From Nonlabens antarcticus (GTDB taxonomy: Bacteria; Bacteroidota; Bacteroidia; Flavobacteriales; Flavobacteriaceae), in NCBI RefSeq assembly GCF_015356755.1, contig NZ_JADFCO010000065.1, forward strand, positions 186,001 through 250,000: a stretch of 64,000 nt of DNA, in the 5' to 3' direction. This document shows positions 8,076 to 16,401 of the stretch, piece after piece. The first letter of the stretch is position 1, and each line of letters opens with the position of its first letter. The translations under genes and the position numbers were made by a program. The notes under the pieces are model-generated. The model did no database searches, had not been told where the DNA came from, and was given only the letters and a program-made list of their open reading frames with translations.

Positions 8076-8495
8076 ATGAGATTAAAAATGATTTTGATGT
8101 TGGCATTAGTAAGTGTAGGCATCACTTCTTGCGACATCGGTGATGATAATGATTACGCGCAAATACAATATCAACTTGCCGAAGTGACTTCTGTAGAAAT
8201 GCCTGAGAATTTGAAGTTCGGAAAAGTAAATGAAATCGTTGTACGGTATGACAACCCCACAAATTGTAACATTTTTGCAGGATTTGATGTGCAATCAAGA
8301 CTCAATGAACGTGATGTTACGGTTGTAACTACTGTTCGAGAAACAGGTGATTGTGACGAACTTAATATTCCAACAGAAAAAACTTTGAAATTTGTTGCAG
8401 TGAGTAACGGCACTTACACTTTTAGGTTTCTTTCAGGAAGAGATGCAGATGGTGAACCAGAATACCTGGAGTTTACAGTTGAGGTAGTCGAATAG
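8076..8495 (+). CDS. predicted lipoprotein upstream of an ECF sigma gene
   Basis: 139 aa from ATG 8076; a longer frame would start inside the recA terminator. MRLKMILMLALVSVGITSC gives a lipobox cysteine at residue 19. The mature part has a beta-rich look (VEMPENLKFGKVNEIVVRY, NGTYTFRF) with a C-N-C pattern around NPTNC and TGDCDE. It lies 14 nt before the sigma factor gene and probably belongs to the same operon, so a role in the same signalling or envelope response is inferred. No known domain recognised. Confidence 0.8.
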   Translation: MRLKMILMLALVSVGITSCDIGDDNDYAQIQYQLAEVTSVEMPENLKFGKVNEIVVRYDNPTNCNIFAGFDVQSRLNERDVTVVTTVRETGDCDELNIPTEKTLKFVAVSNGTYTFRFLSGRDADGEPEYLEFTVEVVE

Positions 8496-8509
8496 ATTAT
8501 TTATTAAAT

Positions 8510-9055
8510 GTGGTTCAGAAACAACTTATCTATAATTGTAAGAATGGCGATCGCAAAGCACAAAAAGAGCTTTACGATCGTTATTCTAATACCTTATTCG
8601 GGTGTTGTTTGAAGTATGCACCCAACTATCAAGAGGCCCAAGATATTCTTCAAGATAGTTTTCTAACCATATTTAAAAAAATAGGACAGTTTGAAGATGC
8701 TGGCTCTTTTGAGGGCTGGTGTAAAAGAATTACAATCAATGTTGCTTTACAACGCTATCGCGGCACAAAAGTATATCGACTTGAAGATGGAGATTGTGTT
8801 ATTGATGAGGTGCTAGAGATAGAAGAGCCAGATAACCTGGGAATGCAGGAAATGTTGCTTATGATCCAGCAGCTACCAGATAGGTATAGACTTGTCTTTT
8901 CGCTATACACATTAGATGGTTATGGGCATAAAGAAATTGCAGACATGATGCAAATTACAGAAGGAACATCTAAATCTAACCTTTCTAGAGCCAGACAAAA
9001 ATTGCAACACATGATTATCAAATGGCGCGAGGATAATACCTGCAATGCCAGCTAA
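8510..9055 (+). CDS. ECF-type RNA polymerase sigma factor
   Basis: 181 aa. Sigma region 2 (NGDRKAQKELYDRYSNTLF, then DILQDSFLTIFKKIGQF) at about 12-75 and region 4 (LPDRYRLVFSLYTLDGYGHKE, cited in part, with EGTSKSNLSRARQKL) at about 120-170 define the ECF subfamily. The start is GTG at 8510; the ATG two bases earlier is in another frame. The next gene starts 2 nt after its stop and codes for an anchored protein with an anti-sigma-like N-terminus, so the two likely form a sigma/regulator pair. Confidence 0.94.
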   Translation: MVQKQLIYNCKNGDRKAQKELYDRYSNTLFGCCLKYAPNYQEAQDILQDSFLTIFKKIGQFEDAGSFEGWCKRITINVALQRYRGTKVYRLEDGDCVIDEVLEIEEPDNLGMQEMLLMIQQLPDRYRLVFSLYTLDGYGHKEIADMMQITEGTSKSNLSRARQKLQHMIIKWREDNTCNAS

Positions 9056-9057
9056 TA

Positions 9058-10536
9058 ATGGAAGATAAAAAAAACATAGACCGTTTATTCCAGGAGCGTT
9101 TCAAAAATATTGAAACACCAGCTCCAGCTGATGCGTGGGAAAATATTTCCAGCAATCTGAATAAAAAGGACAAGCCTGACGTTTTTCCTCTATGGTGGAA
9201 AATCGCTGGTATTGCAGCGGCGCTCGTGCTCATTTTTTCTGCTGTATTGTGGAATTCAGAAGAACCTATAAGCCGTGAAAGCATCGTTATAGAAACCCCA
9301 GCAGATTCAGAAAACGCTGATAGTAATGTAGATACTAATAGTGATCAAAGTAATTCTAAAAACATTGCTCGCGATGCAATTGCAGTAGATGAAACTGAAA
9401 ATTCTCAAAGTGATGAGAATCTGCAAAACAGAACTGGCGAGCTCAAGAATAAATCTAATTTTTCAAAGGATCAAAAAAGTTCGAATGAAAAACAAGGAGG
9501 TTCTTTTCAAAACACTTCTCCAGAGCATGGTCAAAATGCCTTAGCAAATAAGGCTAATTCAAATCCTAAGAATTCTGAGAAATTGAACGGTGGCGGCGTC
9601 ACTGAAAGTATTTCAAAAAGAAAAGGAATTGCGTCTCAGGAAATTCCTGATGTTGAAGAGAAAGTCAGTAAGGATTCTAAGATAAGTTTAGACGCAATAG
9701 CATCTATTGATGATGAAAGAAATAGCGATGCTAATAGCGCTCCAACACTTCAAGAAATTGCAGCAGCGGAAAAAGAGAAATTATCAGAATTCAAATCATT
9801 AGAACAAGATCTTTCTCTGAAAAAATGGAGTGCCGCCACGGTTGTAGCTCCGGTGTATGCAAACACACTAGGTGGATCATCTGTAAATTCTCAGGTAGTG
9901 AATAATGCAAATACCGCTGAAGTTAATTTAAGTTATGGTGTAGCAATAGCTTATAATCTTTCACCGCGATGGAGCGTTCGCAGTGGAGTGAGTCAAATAC
10001 GTATGAATTACAATACAGAGGATATAAATTACGGATTAAAAGCAAGCACATTTGATGTCAACAGGAGCAGTGCCGGGATTGCCTTTGATCCTCGTGCTGT
10101 TAATAAAATCGGAACGTCTTCTCTAAACGATTCCTTTGCGCAGGAGCTCATGAGCGCCTCAACCTTTGCTAGTTTAAGTGGTGAGTTATCGCAGCAATTG
10201 GGGTATATAGAAGTGCCTCTGGAGGTGAAGTATAGGTTGATGGACAGCAAGTTCGGTATTAGTATATTGGGTGGTATGAGCGCACTTTTTTTGACAGATA
10301 ATGAAGTGAGTATAAGCAACGACGGTCGCAAATTAGAGTTAGGAGAAGATGCTAATTTTCAAAACTTTAATCAGAGTGCAAATTTTGGTTTTGGGGTTGA
10401 TTATCGATTTACAGAAAGGTTAGGGATATCTGTAGAACCTACCTTCAAATATCAATTGAACACCTTACGCAATGACACCGCAGACTTCAAACCTTACACC
10501 ATAGGTGTTTATACGGGTTTGATGTATAGATTTTAA
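9058..10536 (+). CDS. inner-membrane-anchored protein with C-terminal beta-barrel-like domain
   Basis: 492 aa. Residues 1-45 are cytoplasmic and polar (DRLFQERFKNIETPAPADAW), like the N-terminus of short Bacteroidetes anti-sigma proteins; 46-65 is one membrane helix (WWKIAGIAAALVLIFSAVLW). About 66-250 is a low-complexity Ser/Asn/Lys/Glu linker, and about 250-492 has alternating strands ending in an aromatic residue (GLMYRF), like an outer-membrane barrel. The gene follows the sigma factor by 2 nt. The combined topology is unusual: it may link an outer-membrane barrel to a cytoplasmic sigma-binding segment. Function is inferred. Confidence 0.8.
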   Translation: MEDKKNIDRLFQERFKNIETPAPADAWENISSNLNKKDKPDVFPLWWKIAGIAAALVLIFSAVLWNSEEPISRESIVIETPADSENADSNVDTNSDQSNSKNIARDAIAVDETENSQSDENLQNRTGELKNKSNFSKDQKSSNEKQGGSFQNTSPEHGQNALANKANSNPKNSEKLNGGGVTESISKRKGIASQEIPDVEEKVSKDSKISLDAIASIDDERNSDANSAPTLQEIAAAEKEKLSEFKSLEQDLSLKKWSAATVVAPVYANTLGGSSVNSQVVNNANTAEVNLSYGVAIAYNLSPRWSVRSGVSQIRMNYNTEDINYGLKASTFDVNRSSAGIAFDPRAVNKIGTSSLNDSFAQELMSASTFASLSGELSQQLGYIEVPLEVKYRLMDSKFGISILGGMSALFLTDNEVSISNDGRKLELGEDANFQNFNQSANFGFGVDYRFTERLGISVEPTFKYQLNTLRNDTADFKPYTIGVYTGLMYRF

Positions 10537-10630
10537 CCACAGAATGTTGTCATTGCAGGCATCTGTGGGGATATGAAAAAGAAGATTGAGGTTGGTTAAT
10601 CATTAAACTCAATTCATGCGATGATCAATG

Positions 10631-10667
10631 AAGCCGCTCTGTTGCTATGCAGAGCGGTTTTTATTTT
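10631..10667 (+). terminator. intrinsic terminator of the sigma/barrel operon
   Basis: Stem CCGCTCTG (10634-10641) with CAGAGCGG (10650-10657), extended by flanking A-T pairs, followed by TTTTTATTTTT. Confidence 0.85.
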
Positions 10668-10692
10668 TAATCAGCACTTTACACTTCTCCTG

Positions 10693-11433
10693 TTACTGAT
10701 ATTTCAATAGATCGTTAAGAATGATGGTACGCACGCTTTCGCGAAAGCGGACTTTATCTCCAGGCAATTGCAACCCGGCAGTTTCCTGAATTTCATGTGT
10801 TCTAGCGCGCATTCTTCCCAAGGATCCATGAAAAAAAGCAAATGGCAACCTTTTTTTATTATCATAAAAACTGATGGGAACGACCGGTATCTGATGCTCA
10901 ATGGCAAGTCTAAATGCACCGTCCTTAAAGTTATCAAGTACAATTGATCTGTCGTCAGGGACACCTCCTTCTGGAAAAATACAGATGCCCACTCCAGCAT
11001 CCAGACGATCGCTAGCTCGCTTGAAAACAGCCTGGCGACTGTGAGCGTCGCTGCGATCCACGAGAATACAACTGCGCTTATAGAAAAAACCAAAAATGGG
11101 GATCTTTGCAAGGGAAGCCTTACCGACAAACACAAACGGATTCTTTGCGACGATCAACATCAACATGATGTCTAACATACTCGTGTGGTTTGCAACGAGC
11201 ATATAACTCTGCCCTTTTATCATTCCAGCGTCTCTATAAATAATAGGTTTCCAGCACATACCATATACAATGATATATGCCCAGATTTGAGCTACTTTAA
11301 AAAACTGAGGATAGGTTTTTTTAGAAATGGTAAAGACCGTTAAGAAAGGTGCCAAAACAATTATAGGAATGCCTATCAGTAGGTAAAACCACAATCTATA
11401 GAGTGGCATGAGAATAAATCGAGTCCATTTCAT
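10693..11433 (-). CDS. plsC: 1-acyl-sn-glycerol-3-phosphate acyltransferase
   Basis: 246 aa from ATG 11433. It acylates lysophosphatidate to phosphatidate in phospholipid synthesis at the inner membrane. An N-terminal hydrophobic helix (about 10-35) precedes the HX4D motif NHTSMLD (H83, D88), and FPEGGVPDD gives the second acyltransferase block. The C-terminus contains RFRES, coded by the palindrome at 10734-10749. The start is supported by a complete promoter (TTG-N19-TATTTTTG) 6 nt upstream; a longer in-frame start at 11469 would lie inside that promoter. Confidence 0.92.
   Translation of the reverse strand: MKWTRFILMPLYRLWFYLLIGIPIIVLAPFLTVFTISKKTYPQFFKVAQIWAYIIVYGMCWKPIIYRDAGMIKGQSYMLVANHTSMLDIMLMLIVAKNPFVFVGKASLAKIPIFGFFYKRSCILVDRSDAHSRQAVFKRASDRLDAGVGICIFPEGGVPDDRSIVLDNFKDGAFRLAIEHQIPVVPISFYDNKKRLPFAFFHGSLGRMRARTHEIQETAGLQLPGDKVRFRESVRTIILNDLLKYQ
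10734..10749. repeat. palindrome CGCTTTCGCGAAAGCG, in plsC
   Basis: Perfect 16-bp copy; read as RFRES near the C-terminus of plsC. Confidence 0.95.
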
Positions 11434-11439
11434 GAGTGT

Positions 11440-11469
11440 CAAAAATAGCAGAATTAAAATACGTGGCAA
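11440..11469 (-). promoter_or_regulatory. plsC promoter
   Basis: Minus strand TTG (11467-11469), 19-nt spacer, TATTTTTG (11440-11447). Only 6 nt separate it from the ATG at 11433, so transcription should start at or next to the start codon. Confidence 0.65.
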
Positions 11470-11485
11470 CCTCTATCTTCCCCAC

Positions 11486-11517
11486 TTGTGGTTTACACTG
11501 CTTAGGAATTACCTTTG
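11486..11517 (+). promoter_or_regulatory. trpS promoter
   Basis: TTG (11486-11488), 21-nt spacer, TACCTTTG (11510-11517), a full match to the Bacteroidetes consensus; the ATG is 17 nt further. It supports the start at 11535. Confidence 0.7.
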
Positions 11518-11534
11518 CAGCTCAATACAGAACG

Positions 11535-12503
11535 ATGGCTAGAGTACTTACAGGAATACAATCTACTGGAATCCCGCATTTAGGAAATGTATTAGGCGCG
11601 ATTTTACCCGCCATAGAAATGTCTGCAAAACTTGAAAATGATTCTTTTTTGTTTATTGCAGACTTCCACTCCTTAACCCAGATTAAGAATGGAGCAACCA
11701 TGCGAGAAAATACGTATGCTACAGCCGCTGTATGGCTCGCTTGTGGTCTAGATACGTCACGTACTACTTTTTACCGTCAAAGTGATGTTCCACAAGTAAC
11801 CGAATTGAACTGGTATCTAAATTGCTTCTTTCCTTATCAAAGATTAACGCTTGCGCATGGTTTTAAGGACAAAGCAGATCGCTTAGACGATGTAAATGCT
11901 GGGTTATTTACATATCCTATGTTGATGGCTGCAGATATTTTAATCTATGACGCTCTTGTGGTCCCTGTAGGGAAAGACCAGTTACAACACCTAGAAATGG
12001 CACGTGATGTAGCAGGTCGTTTCAATAATCAAATGGGAGAAACACTTATCGAACCTCAAGCTGAAATCCAAGAAGGTACTATGTACGTACCAGGAACAGA
12101 CGGTCAGAAAATGAGTAAATCAAAAGGAAACCTCATCAATATTTTTCTTCCCAAAAACGAACTAAAAAAGCAGGTAATGTCCATTGAAACGGATAGTACT
12201 GCTCTTGAGGAACCTAAAAATCCAGATAGCTGCAACGTATTTGCCATTTATCAATTATTAGGCAGCCCTAAGGAAGTAAAAGAAATGAGAGCCCGCTATG
12301 AAGGCGGTAACTACGGTTACGGACATGCAAAAAAAGCTTTACTAGAATTGATTCTTACCAAGTTTGAAATTCACCGTGAAAAATTTGACCATTACATGGC
12401 CCATAAAAATGAGATAGATGAAGCACTGCAAGAGGGCGCTGTCAAAGCTAGGGTTATTGCTAATGGAGTGTTGAAAAGAGTTCGCGAGAAGTTAGGGTAT
12501 TAA
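11535..12503 (+). CDS. trpS: tryptophan--tRNA ligase
   Basis: 322 aa, the usual bacterial length, from ATG 11535 (MARVLTGIQSTGIPHLGN). Class I synthetase charging tRNA-Trp in the cytoplasm. The HIGH-like PHLGN is at 14-18 and KMSKS at 192-196 (GQKMSKSKGN). The DADILIYDALVVPVGKDQLQH region, here AADILIYDA and VGKDQLQH, shapes the Trp and ATP sites. A longer in-frame start at 11436 overlaps the divergent plsC gene and its promoter and is rejected. A palindromic element lies between it and the convergent dprA gene. Confidence 0.97.
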   Translation: MARVLTGIQSTGIPHLGNVLGAILPAIEMSAKLENDSFLFIADFHSLTQIKNGATMRENTYATAAVWLACGLDTSRTTFYRQSDVPQVTELNWYLNCFFPYQRLTLAHGFKDKADRLDDVNAGLFTYPMLMAADILIYDALVVPVGKDQLQHLEMARDVAGRFNNQMGETLIEPQAEIQEGTMYVPGTDGQKMSKSKGNLINIFLPKNELKKQVMSIETDSTALEEPKNPDSCNVFAIYQLLGSPKEVKEMRARYEGGNYGYGHAKKALLELILTKFEIHREKFDHYMAHKNEIDEALQEGAVKARVIANGVLKRVREKLGY

Positions 12504-12511
12504 AGACTCCG

Positions 12512-12550
12512 TTTTCATAGGAGTGGACTTAAGTCCACCCCTATGAAAAA
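12512..12550. repeat. palindromic element, copy 1, between convergent trpS and dprA
   Basis: TTTTCATAGG-A-GTGGACTT followed by its inverse AAGTCCAC-C-CCTATGAAAA: an 18-bp stem with one mismatch. A variant (TAGGGGCGGGCTTAGACCGG...) occurs at 16212-16240. It may end transcription from both sides, but there is no U-run at the 3' side on either strand. Confidence 0.8.
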
Positions 12551-12563
12551 TAGCTCTTGTTGC

Positions 12564-13658
12564 TCACGCAAGCATAAATAGTTTTCCTGGCAATGGCTTT
12601 ACGACGCCTTTCAATTCCATCGACATGAGAATGGAGGCTACTTTATGGACTGGCATTTTAAGGTTAAGAGCAATGATGTCGAGCATTTCCTTTTCAGTTT
12701 CTTTTAAAAGTTGATAAATCTCTTTTTCATCATCATTTAACTCAACAAAGAGTTGTTTTTGGATAGCCACCTTACTTTCTTGCCATCCTAAAATATAGGG
12801 AATATCAGCTGTTTTTGTGAGCATGTGTGCTTTGGACTGTTGAATCAAATCATTACAACCTACAGAATATTTATCATTAACTCTACCGGGAACCGCAAAT
12901 ACCTCTCGATTATAATCACAGGCAAGGCCCGCAGTGACCAGAGACCCGCCTTTACCAGCACTTTCTATAACTACTGTGGCCTCGCTCAACCCAGCAATAA
13001 TCCTATTACGTCCTAGAAAATTCTTGCGGTCAAAGGGATCCGTACTCCAGAAATCCGTCACAAAACCGCCATTTTCTTTTACATCATTGTTGTGGGCAGC
13101 ATGATTGCGCGGATAGGTTTGGTTCAGTCCATGCGCCATTACCGCAATGGTTTGCAAACCGTGTTCTACGGCAAGTTTATGAGCAAGAATATCGACACCA
13201 TATGCATAACCGCTAATAATAGTAGGTTTGAGTGGTGCAATTTCTGCAATAAATTTTTCTAGGAACGCGGCTCCCTGGCTGGTGATCTGCCTTGTTCCTA
13301 CAATGCTTAATGTGTATGGATTACTCCAGTCGATCTTTCCGTTTTCGAAAAATATGGTAGGCCCATCGACGCAATATTGCAGGCGCTCTGGATAATCGTC
13401 GTTGTAATATACCCTGTATTTAAGTTTGTTTTCCTCAATGAATTTAAGCTCATTTTCTGCTTTTAGAAACAGATCTTTTGCTTTAATGAACTGGCCTTTT
13501 TTGTCGCCTATTCCTTCAATCGCTGCAATCTCACGATAGGGTTGCTCAAAAACAGCGGCAGCACTACCGAAGGTTCTGACCAGCTTTTTAGCCATGATAT
13601 CGCCTATTAGAGGCGCTTTTTTCAACGCTAGCAGCGATAACAATTCCTGTTGGTCCAT
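12564..13658 (-). CDS. dprA: DNA-processing protein DprA
   Basis: 364 aa. DprA binds incoming single-stranded DNA and loads RecA during natural transformation. An N-terminal helix-hairpin-helix region (IEGIGDKKG) precedes the Rossmann-like DprA core with SIVGTRQITSQGAAF, SGYAYGVDILAHKLA, GLNQTYPRNH and FLGRNRIIAGLSEATVV, and a C-terminal winged-helix segment (about 300-364). The ATG at 13658 shares one base with the stop of the M23 peptidase gene (TGATG). Its presence makes natural competence possible but does not prove it. Confidence 0.96.
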   Translation of the reverse strand: MDQQELLSLLALKKAPLIGDIMAKKLVRTFGSAAAVFEQPYREIAAIEGIGDKKGQFIKAKDLFLKAENELKFIEENKLKYRVYYNDDYPERLQYCVDGPTIFFENGKIDWSNPYTLSIVGTRQITSQGAAFLEKFIAEIAPLKPTIISGYAYGVDILAHKLAVEHGLQTIAVMAHGLNQTYPRNHAAHNNDVKENGGFVTDFWSTDPFDRKNFLGRNRIIAGLSEATVVIESAGKGGSLVTAGLACDYNREVFAVPGRVNDKYSVGCNDLIQQSKAHMLTKTADIPYILGWQESKVAIQKQLFVELNDDEKEIYQLLKETEKEMLDIIALNLKMPVHKVASILMSMELKGVVKPLPGKLFMLA

Positions 13659-14296
13659 CAACCGAAGATAAACGGATTAGGATCAAGTATGATTTCAGAG
13701 TAGTTATTTAATTGATTTTCAGCAAGAACCCCTGGGAAATCTCCTTGGTAATTTTGCATGGTTGTCATGATTTGAAAGTGCAGGTGTGGTGAGTAACCAC
13801 CGTTTTCTAGGGGTGTTCCCAAGGTTGCAATTTTTTCGCTTTCGCGAAAGCGAACTCCCATTTCCCATCCCTGCATATCACATTTTGAAAGGTGTCCATA
13901 AAGACTGTATAGCTTCTTACCTTCAAAGTCATGCTCTAAAATTAAAGTAGGACCGTAATTTCCCGCATCACCATTGTCTGCAAATGAGTGGATTTTTCCA
14001 TCCATTAAAGCATGAATACTTGTTCCCGCTGGCGCCCACAAATCAGTCCCCATGTGTACATCTCTAACCTCACCATCTTGAAATCGAGTCGATCTGCGGT
14101 ACAAAGCGCGCTGTTCCTTAAATCCACCGTGAGCTATGAATTTACCATTCTTTGAGCGCTTCTCTTCTAAATACTTTTCAAAAGTCGGAATATTACTCAC
14201 GTCGTTTTCCTCCCAAAATGAATTGCTAACCGATAAATCTATAGAAAAATAATCAGCCGCTTTATACTGCGGATTTAATAAGGCTTTAAAAGTCAT
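13658..14296 (-). CDS. M23-family (LytM) metallopeptidase
   Basis: 212 aa, predicted murein endopeptidase or related zinc peptidase. Zinc ligands are visible in HMGTD (HxxxD) at about residue 81 and HLHFQ near 171; YGHLSKCDMQGW lies between. There is no clear signal peptide, unusual for a murein enzyme, so a cytoplasmic or indirectly exported location is possible. The 20-bp palindrome at 13835-13854 encodes VRFRESEK in the turn before IATLGTPLENGGY. Coupled to dprA by TGATG, suggesting an operon. Confidence 0.9.
   Translation of the reverse strand: MTFKALLNPQYKAADYFSIDLSVSNSFWEENDVSNIPTFEKYLEEKRSKNGKFIAHGGFKEQRALYRRSTRFQDGEVRDVHMGTDLWAPAGTSIHALMDGKIHSFADNGDAGNYGPTLILEHDFEGKKLYSLYGHLSKCDMQGWEMGVRFRESEKIATLGTPLENGGYSPHLHFQIMTTMQNYQGDFPGVLAENQLNNYSEIILDPNPFIFG
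13835..13854. repeat. palindrome copy extended to 20 bp, in M23 gene
   Basis: TTCGCTTTCGCGAAAGCGAA is fully self-complementary; read as RFRES in the peptidase. Confidence 0.95.
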
Positions 14297-14400
14297 TTGG
14301 GTTTTCTAAATACGAAAAAGTGTTATCAAGAATCACTGCATTATCTATATTGCGTCAGTATGATGACGGTATTTAGATAAATTCAATAGATAGAAGCTTT

Positions 14401-15057
14401 TTATACATTCATTTCAGGTATCTCACCTTCTACAATTAATGTTCCTTCGGTTGCTTTTTGAATCTCTTCAACGCTTACTCCTGGTGCTCGTTCGAGGAGT
14501 TTAAAACCTTTATCTGTGATTTCTATAACAGCTAGATTTGAAACCACCTTAGTAATGCAATTAACTCCTGTAAGTGGCAATGTACATCGCTTCAAAAGTT
14601 TAGACTCGCCCGCACGGTTTGTGTGCATCATGGCTACAATAATGTTTTCTGCACTGGCTACCAGGTCCATGGCACCGCCCATTCCTTTGACCATTTTACC
14701 AGGTATTTTCCAGTTAGCGATATCACCATTTTCTGCAACTTCCATCGCTCCTAGAATCGTCAAGTCCACATGCTGACCGCGTATCATCCCAAAACTTGTG
14801 GCGCTATCAAAGAAGCTCGCACCAGGCAATGTAGTAATGGTTTGTTTACCGGCGTTAATGATATCTGCATCTTCTTCACCTTCATAGGGAAATGGTCCCA
14901 TTCCCAAAACGCCGTTTTCCGACTGGAATTCAACATCAATTCCATCTGGAACATAGTTTACTACTAATGTAGGGATTCCTATTCCTAGGTTGACATAGTA
15001 GCCATCCTTGACTTCCTGAGCGATTCTTTTTGCAATTTGTTCTTTACTAAGACTCAT
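14401..15057 (-). CDS. scoB: 3-oxoacid CoA-transferase subunit B
   Basis: 218 aa. With subunit A it transfers CoA from succinyl-CoA to acetoacetate or another 3-oxoacid. The catalytic glutamate is E47 in FQSENGVLGMG. The blocks INAGKQTITTLPGASFFDS and GQHVDLTILGAMEV are standard for this subunit. Subunit A is 146 nt upstream on the same strand; the gap is larger than in most sco operons but co-transcription is likely. Substrate preference cannot be read from sequence alone. Confidence 0.95.
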   Translation of the reverse strand: MSLSKEQIAKRIAQEVKDGYYVNLGIGIPTLVVNYVPDGIDVEFQSENGVLGMGPFPYEGEEDADIINAGKQTITTLPGASFFDSATSFGMIRGQHVDLTILGAMEVAENGDIANWKIPGKMVKGMGGAMDLVASAENIIVAMMHTNRAGESKLLKRCTLPLTGVNCITKVVSNLAVIEITDKGFKLLERAPGVSVEEIQKATEGTLIVEGEIPEMNV

Positions 15058-15203
15058 TATAATTTGTTGATTTGCTAATTTGACAAAAGACTTTCTAATT
15101 CCTAATTATCAAATTCATTAATAGATAATTTCTAAGATTTCTAGAGGACATTAGAAATTGATGAAGTAATTCTAGAATTTTTCCTCAAAGAAAACAGCTG
15201 AAT

Positions 15204-15905
15204 TTAGCTGCGCACTCGTGTCGTACGTTGCTCTATGCGCTTTTCATATTTTTCTCCCTGAAATATACGTTTGACAAAAATTCCCGAAATATGGATTTGA
15301 TTAGGGTCCAATTCACCGGCGGGAACAAGTTCTTCAACCTCAGCCACTGTAATCGTTGCTGCACCGCACATTACTGGATTAAAATTTCTGGCGGTTCCTT
15401 TGAAAATTAAATTTCCAGCAGTATCTCCTTTCCATGCTTTAATAAAAGCAAAGTCGGCTTTAAATGCTTGTTCTAAAATGTGTGGTTTGCCATTGAAATC
15501 TCGTTCTTCTTTACCTTCGGCCACTTCTGTACCGTATCCAGCTGGTGTGTAGAACGCTGGGATTCCTGCTTGAGCCGCACGACAACGTTCTGCCAGAGTT
15601 CCTTGTGGAACTAATTCTACATCTAGTTCACCGCTCAACATCTGTCTTTCAAACTCGTCATTTTCCCCTACGTAAGAGGAAATCATTTTCTTGATTTGTT
15701 TGCCCTGAAGTAAAAGTCCCAAACCAAAATCATCAACTCCCGCATTGTTGGAAATGCAAGTCAAATCAGTCACTCCTAGTTTGACCAATTGTGCTATACT
15801 ATTCTCAGGAATTCCAGAAAGGCCAAAACCTCCAACCATCAATGTCATCCCATCTTCAAGACCGGTTAGTGCTTCCTTTACGCTTGCCACTGTTCTATTA
15901 ATCAT
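15204..15905 (-). CDS. scoA: 3-oxoacid CoA-transferase subunit A
   Basis: 233 aa, the CoA-binding partner of subunit [17 protein letters not shown] (about 25-40), [16 protein letters not shown] and [16 protein letters not shown] are family blocks in the right order, and [20 protein letters not shown] lies near the C-terminus. Forms an alpha2-beta2 enzyme with the downstream product for ketone body-type CoA exchange. The C-terminus ends in a basic tail ([12 protein letters not shown]). Confidence 0.95.
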   Translation of the reverse strand: MINRTVASVKEALTGLEDGMTLMVGGFGLSGIPENSIAQLVKLGVTDLTCISNNAGVDDFGLGLLLQGKQIKKMISSYVGENDEFERQMLSGELDVELVPQGTLAERCRAAQAGIPAFYTPAGYGTEVAEGKEERDFNGKPHILEQAFKADFAFIKAWKGDTAGNLIFKGTARNFNPVMCGAATITVAEVEELVPAGELDPNQIHISGIFVKRIFQGEKYEKRIEQRTTRVRS

Positions 15906-16043
15906 GCAATAAATTATTTGCTATGAAAATACGGAATTTAGACGTAGAATATTCGGTAATAATTGAGAATGTGAATGAGGTATGTAGTAAAGTCAGGAAC
16001 GTTACATAGTAAATTGATTTAATAAAGAATTCTTATCCACGAT

Positions 16044-16068
16044 CCTGCTCCCTCGCCAATGGAGCAGG
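16044..16068. repeat. inverted repeat, 8-bp arms
   Basis: CCTGCTCC and GGAGCAGG around a 9-nt loop. No U-run follows on either strand. Confidence 0.7.
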
Positions 16069-16089
16069 CTGGAGCGAGATGTCTTTGAT

Positions 16090-16110
16090 CTTGATTCTTG
16101 ATTCTTGATT
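16090..16110. repeat. heptamer tandem repeat (CTTGATT)x3
   Basis: Three perfect CTTGATT units, preceded by a partial unit TTTGAT at 16084-16089. Confidence 0.9.
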
Positions 16111-16211
16111 TCTAATCTTACTCATTTTCAACTACATCAGAAGCTTGAGAACTTATCCGAATGATATCAGTTTAGACTATGTCTTAAGATAAAAAATCAC
16201 ACCTAAATTTG

Positions 16212-16240
16212 TAGGGGCGGGCTTAGACCGGCCTTTATGG
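16212..16240. repeat. palindromic element, copy 2
   Basis: TAGGGGCGGGCTTA-GACCGG-CCTTTATGG aligns with the element at 12518-12545 (TAGGAGTGGACTTA-AGTCCA-CCCCTATG) but its stem is less complete. Confidence 0.6.
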
Positions 16241-16401
16241 AAATGCATTTCACAATCAATTATAGATTATTAGTGTATTTTAAAATTAACTAACCTCCAA
16301 ACAATCCGTCATCAAAATGAATGCGCGGTGTTGTATTTCACTTTCTAGTTGAAAGGGTTGAGTTGAAAAATATTCAATGATAATTGAAAATGAGAGCTAA
16401 T

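Larger units (their letters stand above)
15906..16401. other. 496-nt intergenic region rich in repeats
   Basis: No gene seen. It contains an inverted repeat CCTGCTCC/GGAGCAGG (16044-16051 with 16061-16068), a heptamer tandem repeat (16090-16110) and a copy of the palindromic element (16212-16240). The rest is AT-rich. Confidence 0.75.

Noticed and set aside
11436-11534. Longer N-terminus for trpS
   Set aside because: It would include the trpS promoter and overlap the plsC promoter; the family N-terminus starts at 11535.
12512-12550. Stem between trpS and dprA as a standard intrinsic terminator
   Set aside because: No U-run follows the stem on either strand, and a related element lies elsewhere, so it is listed as a repeat.
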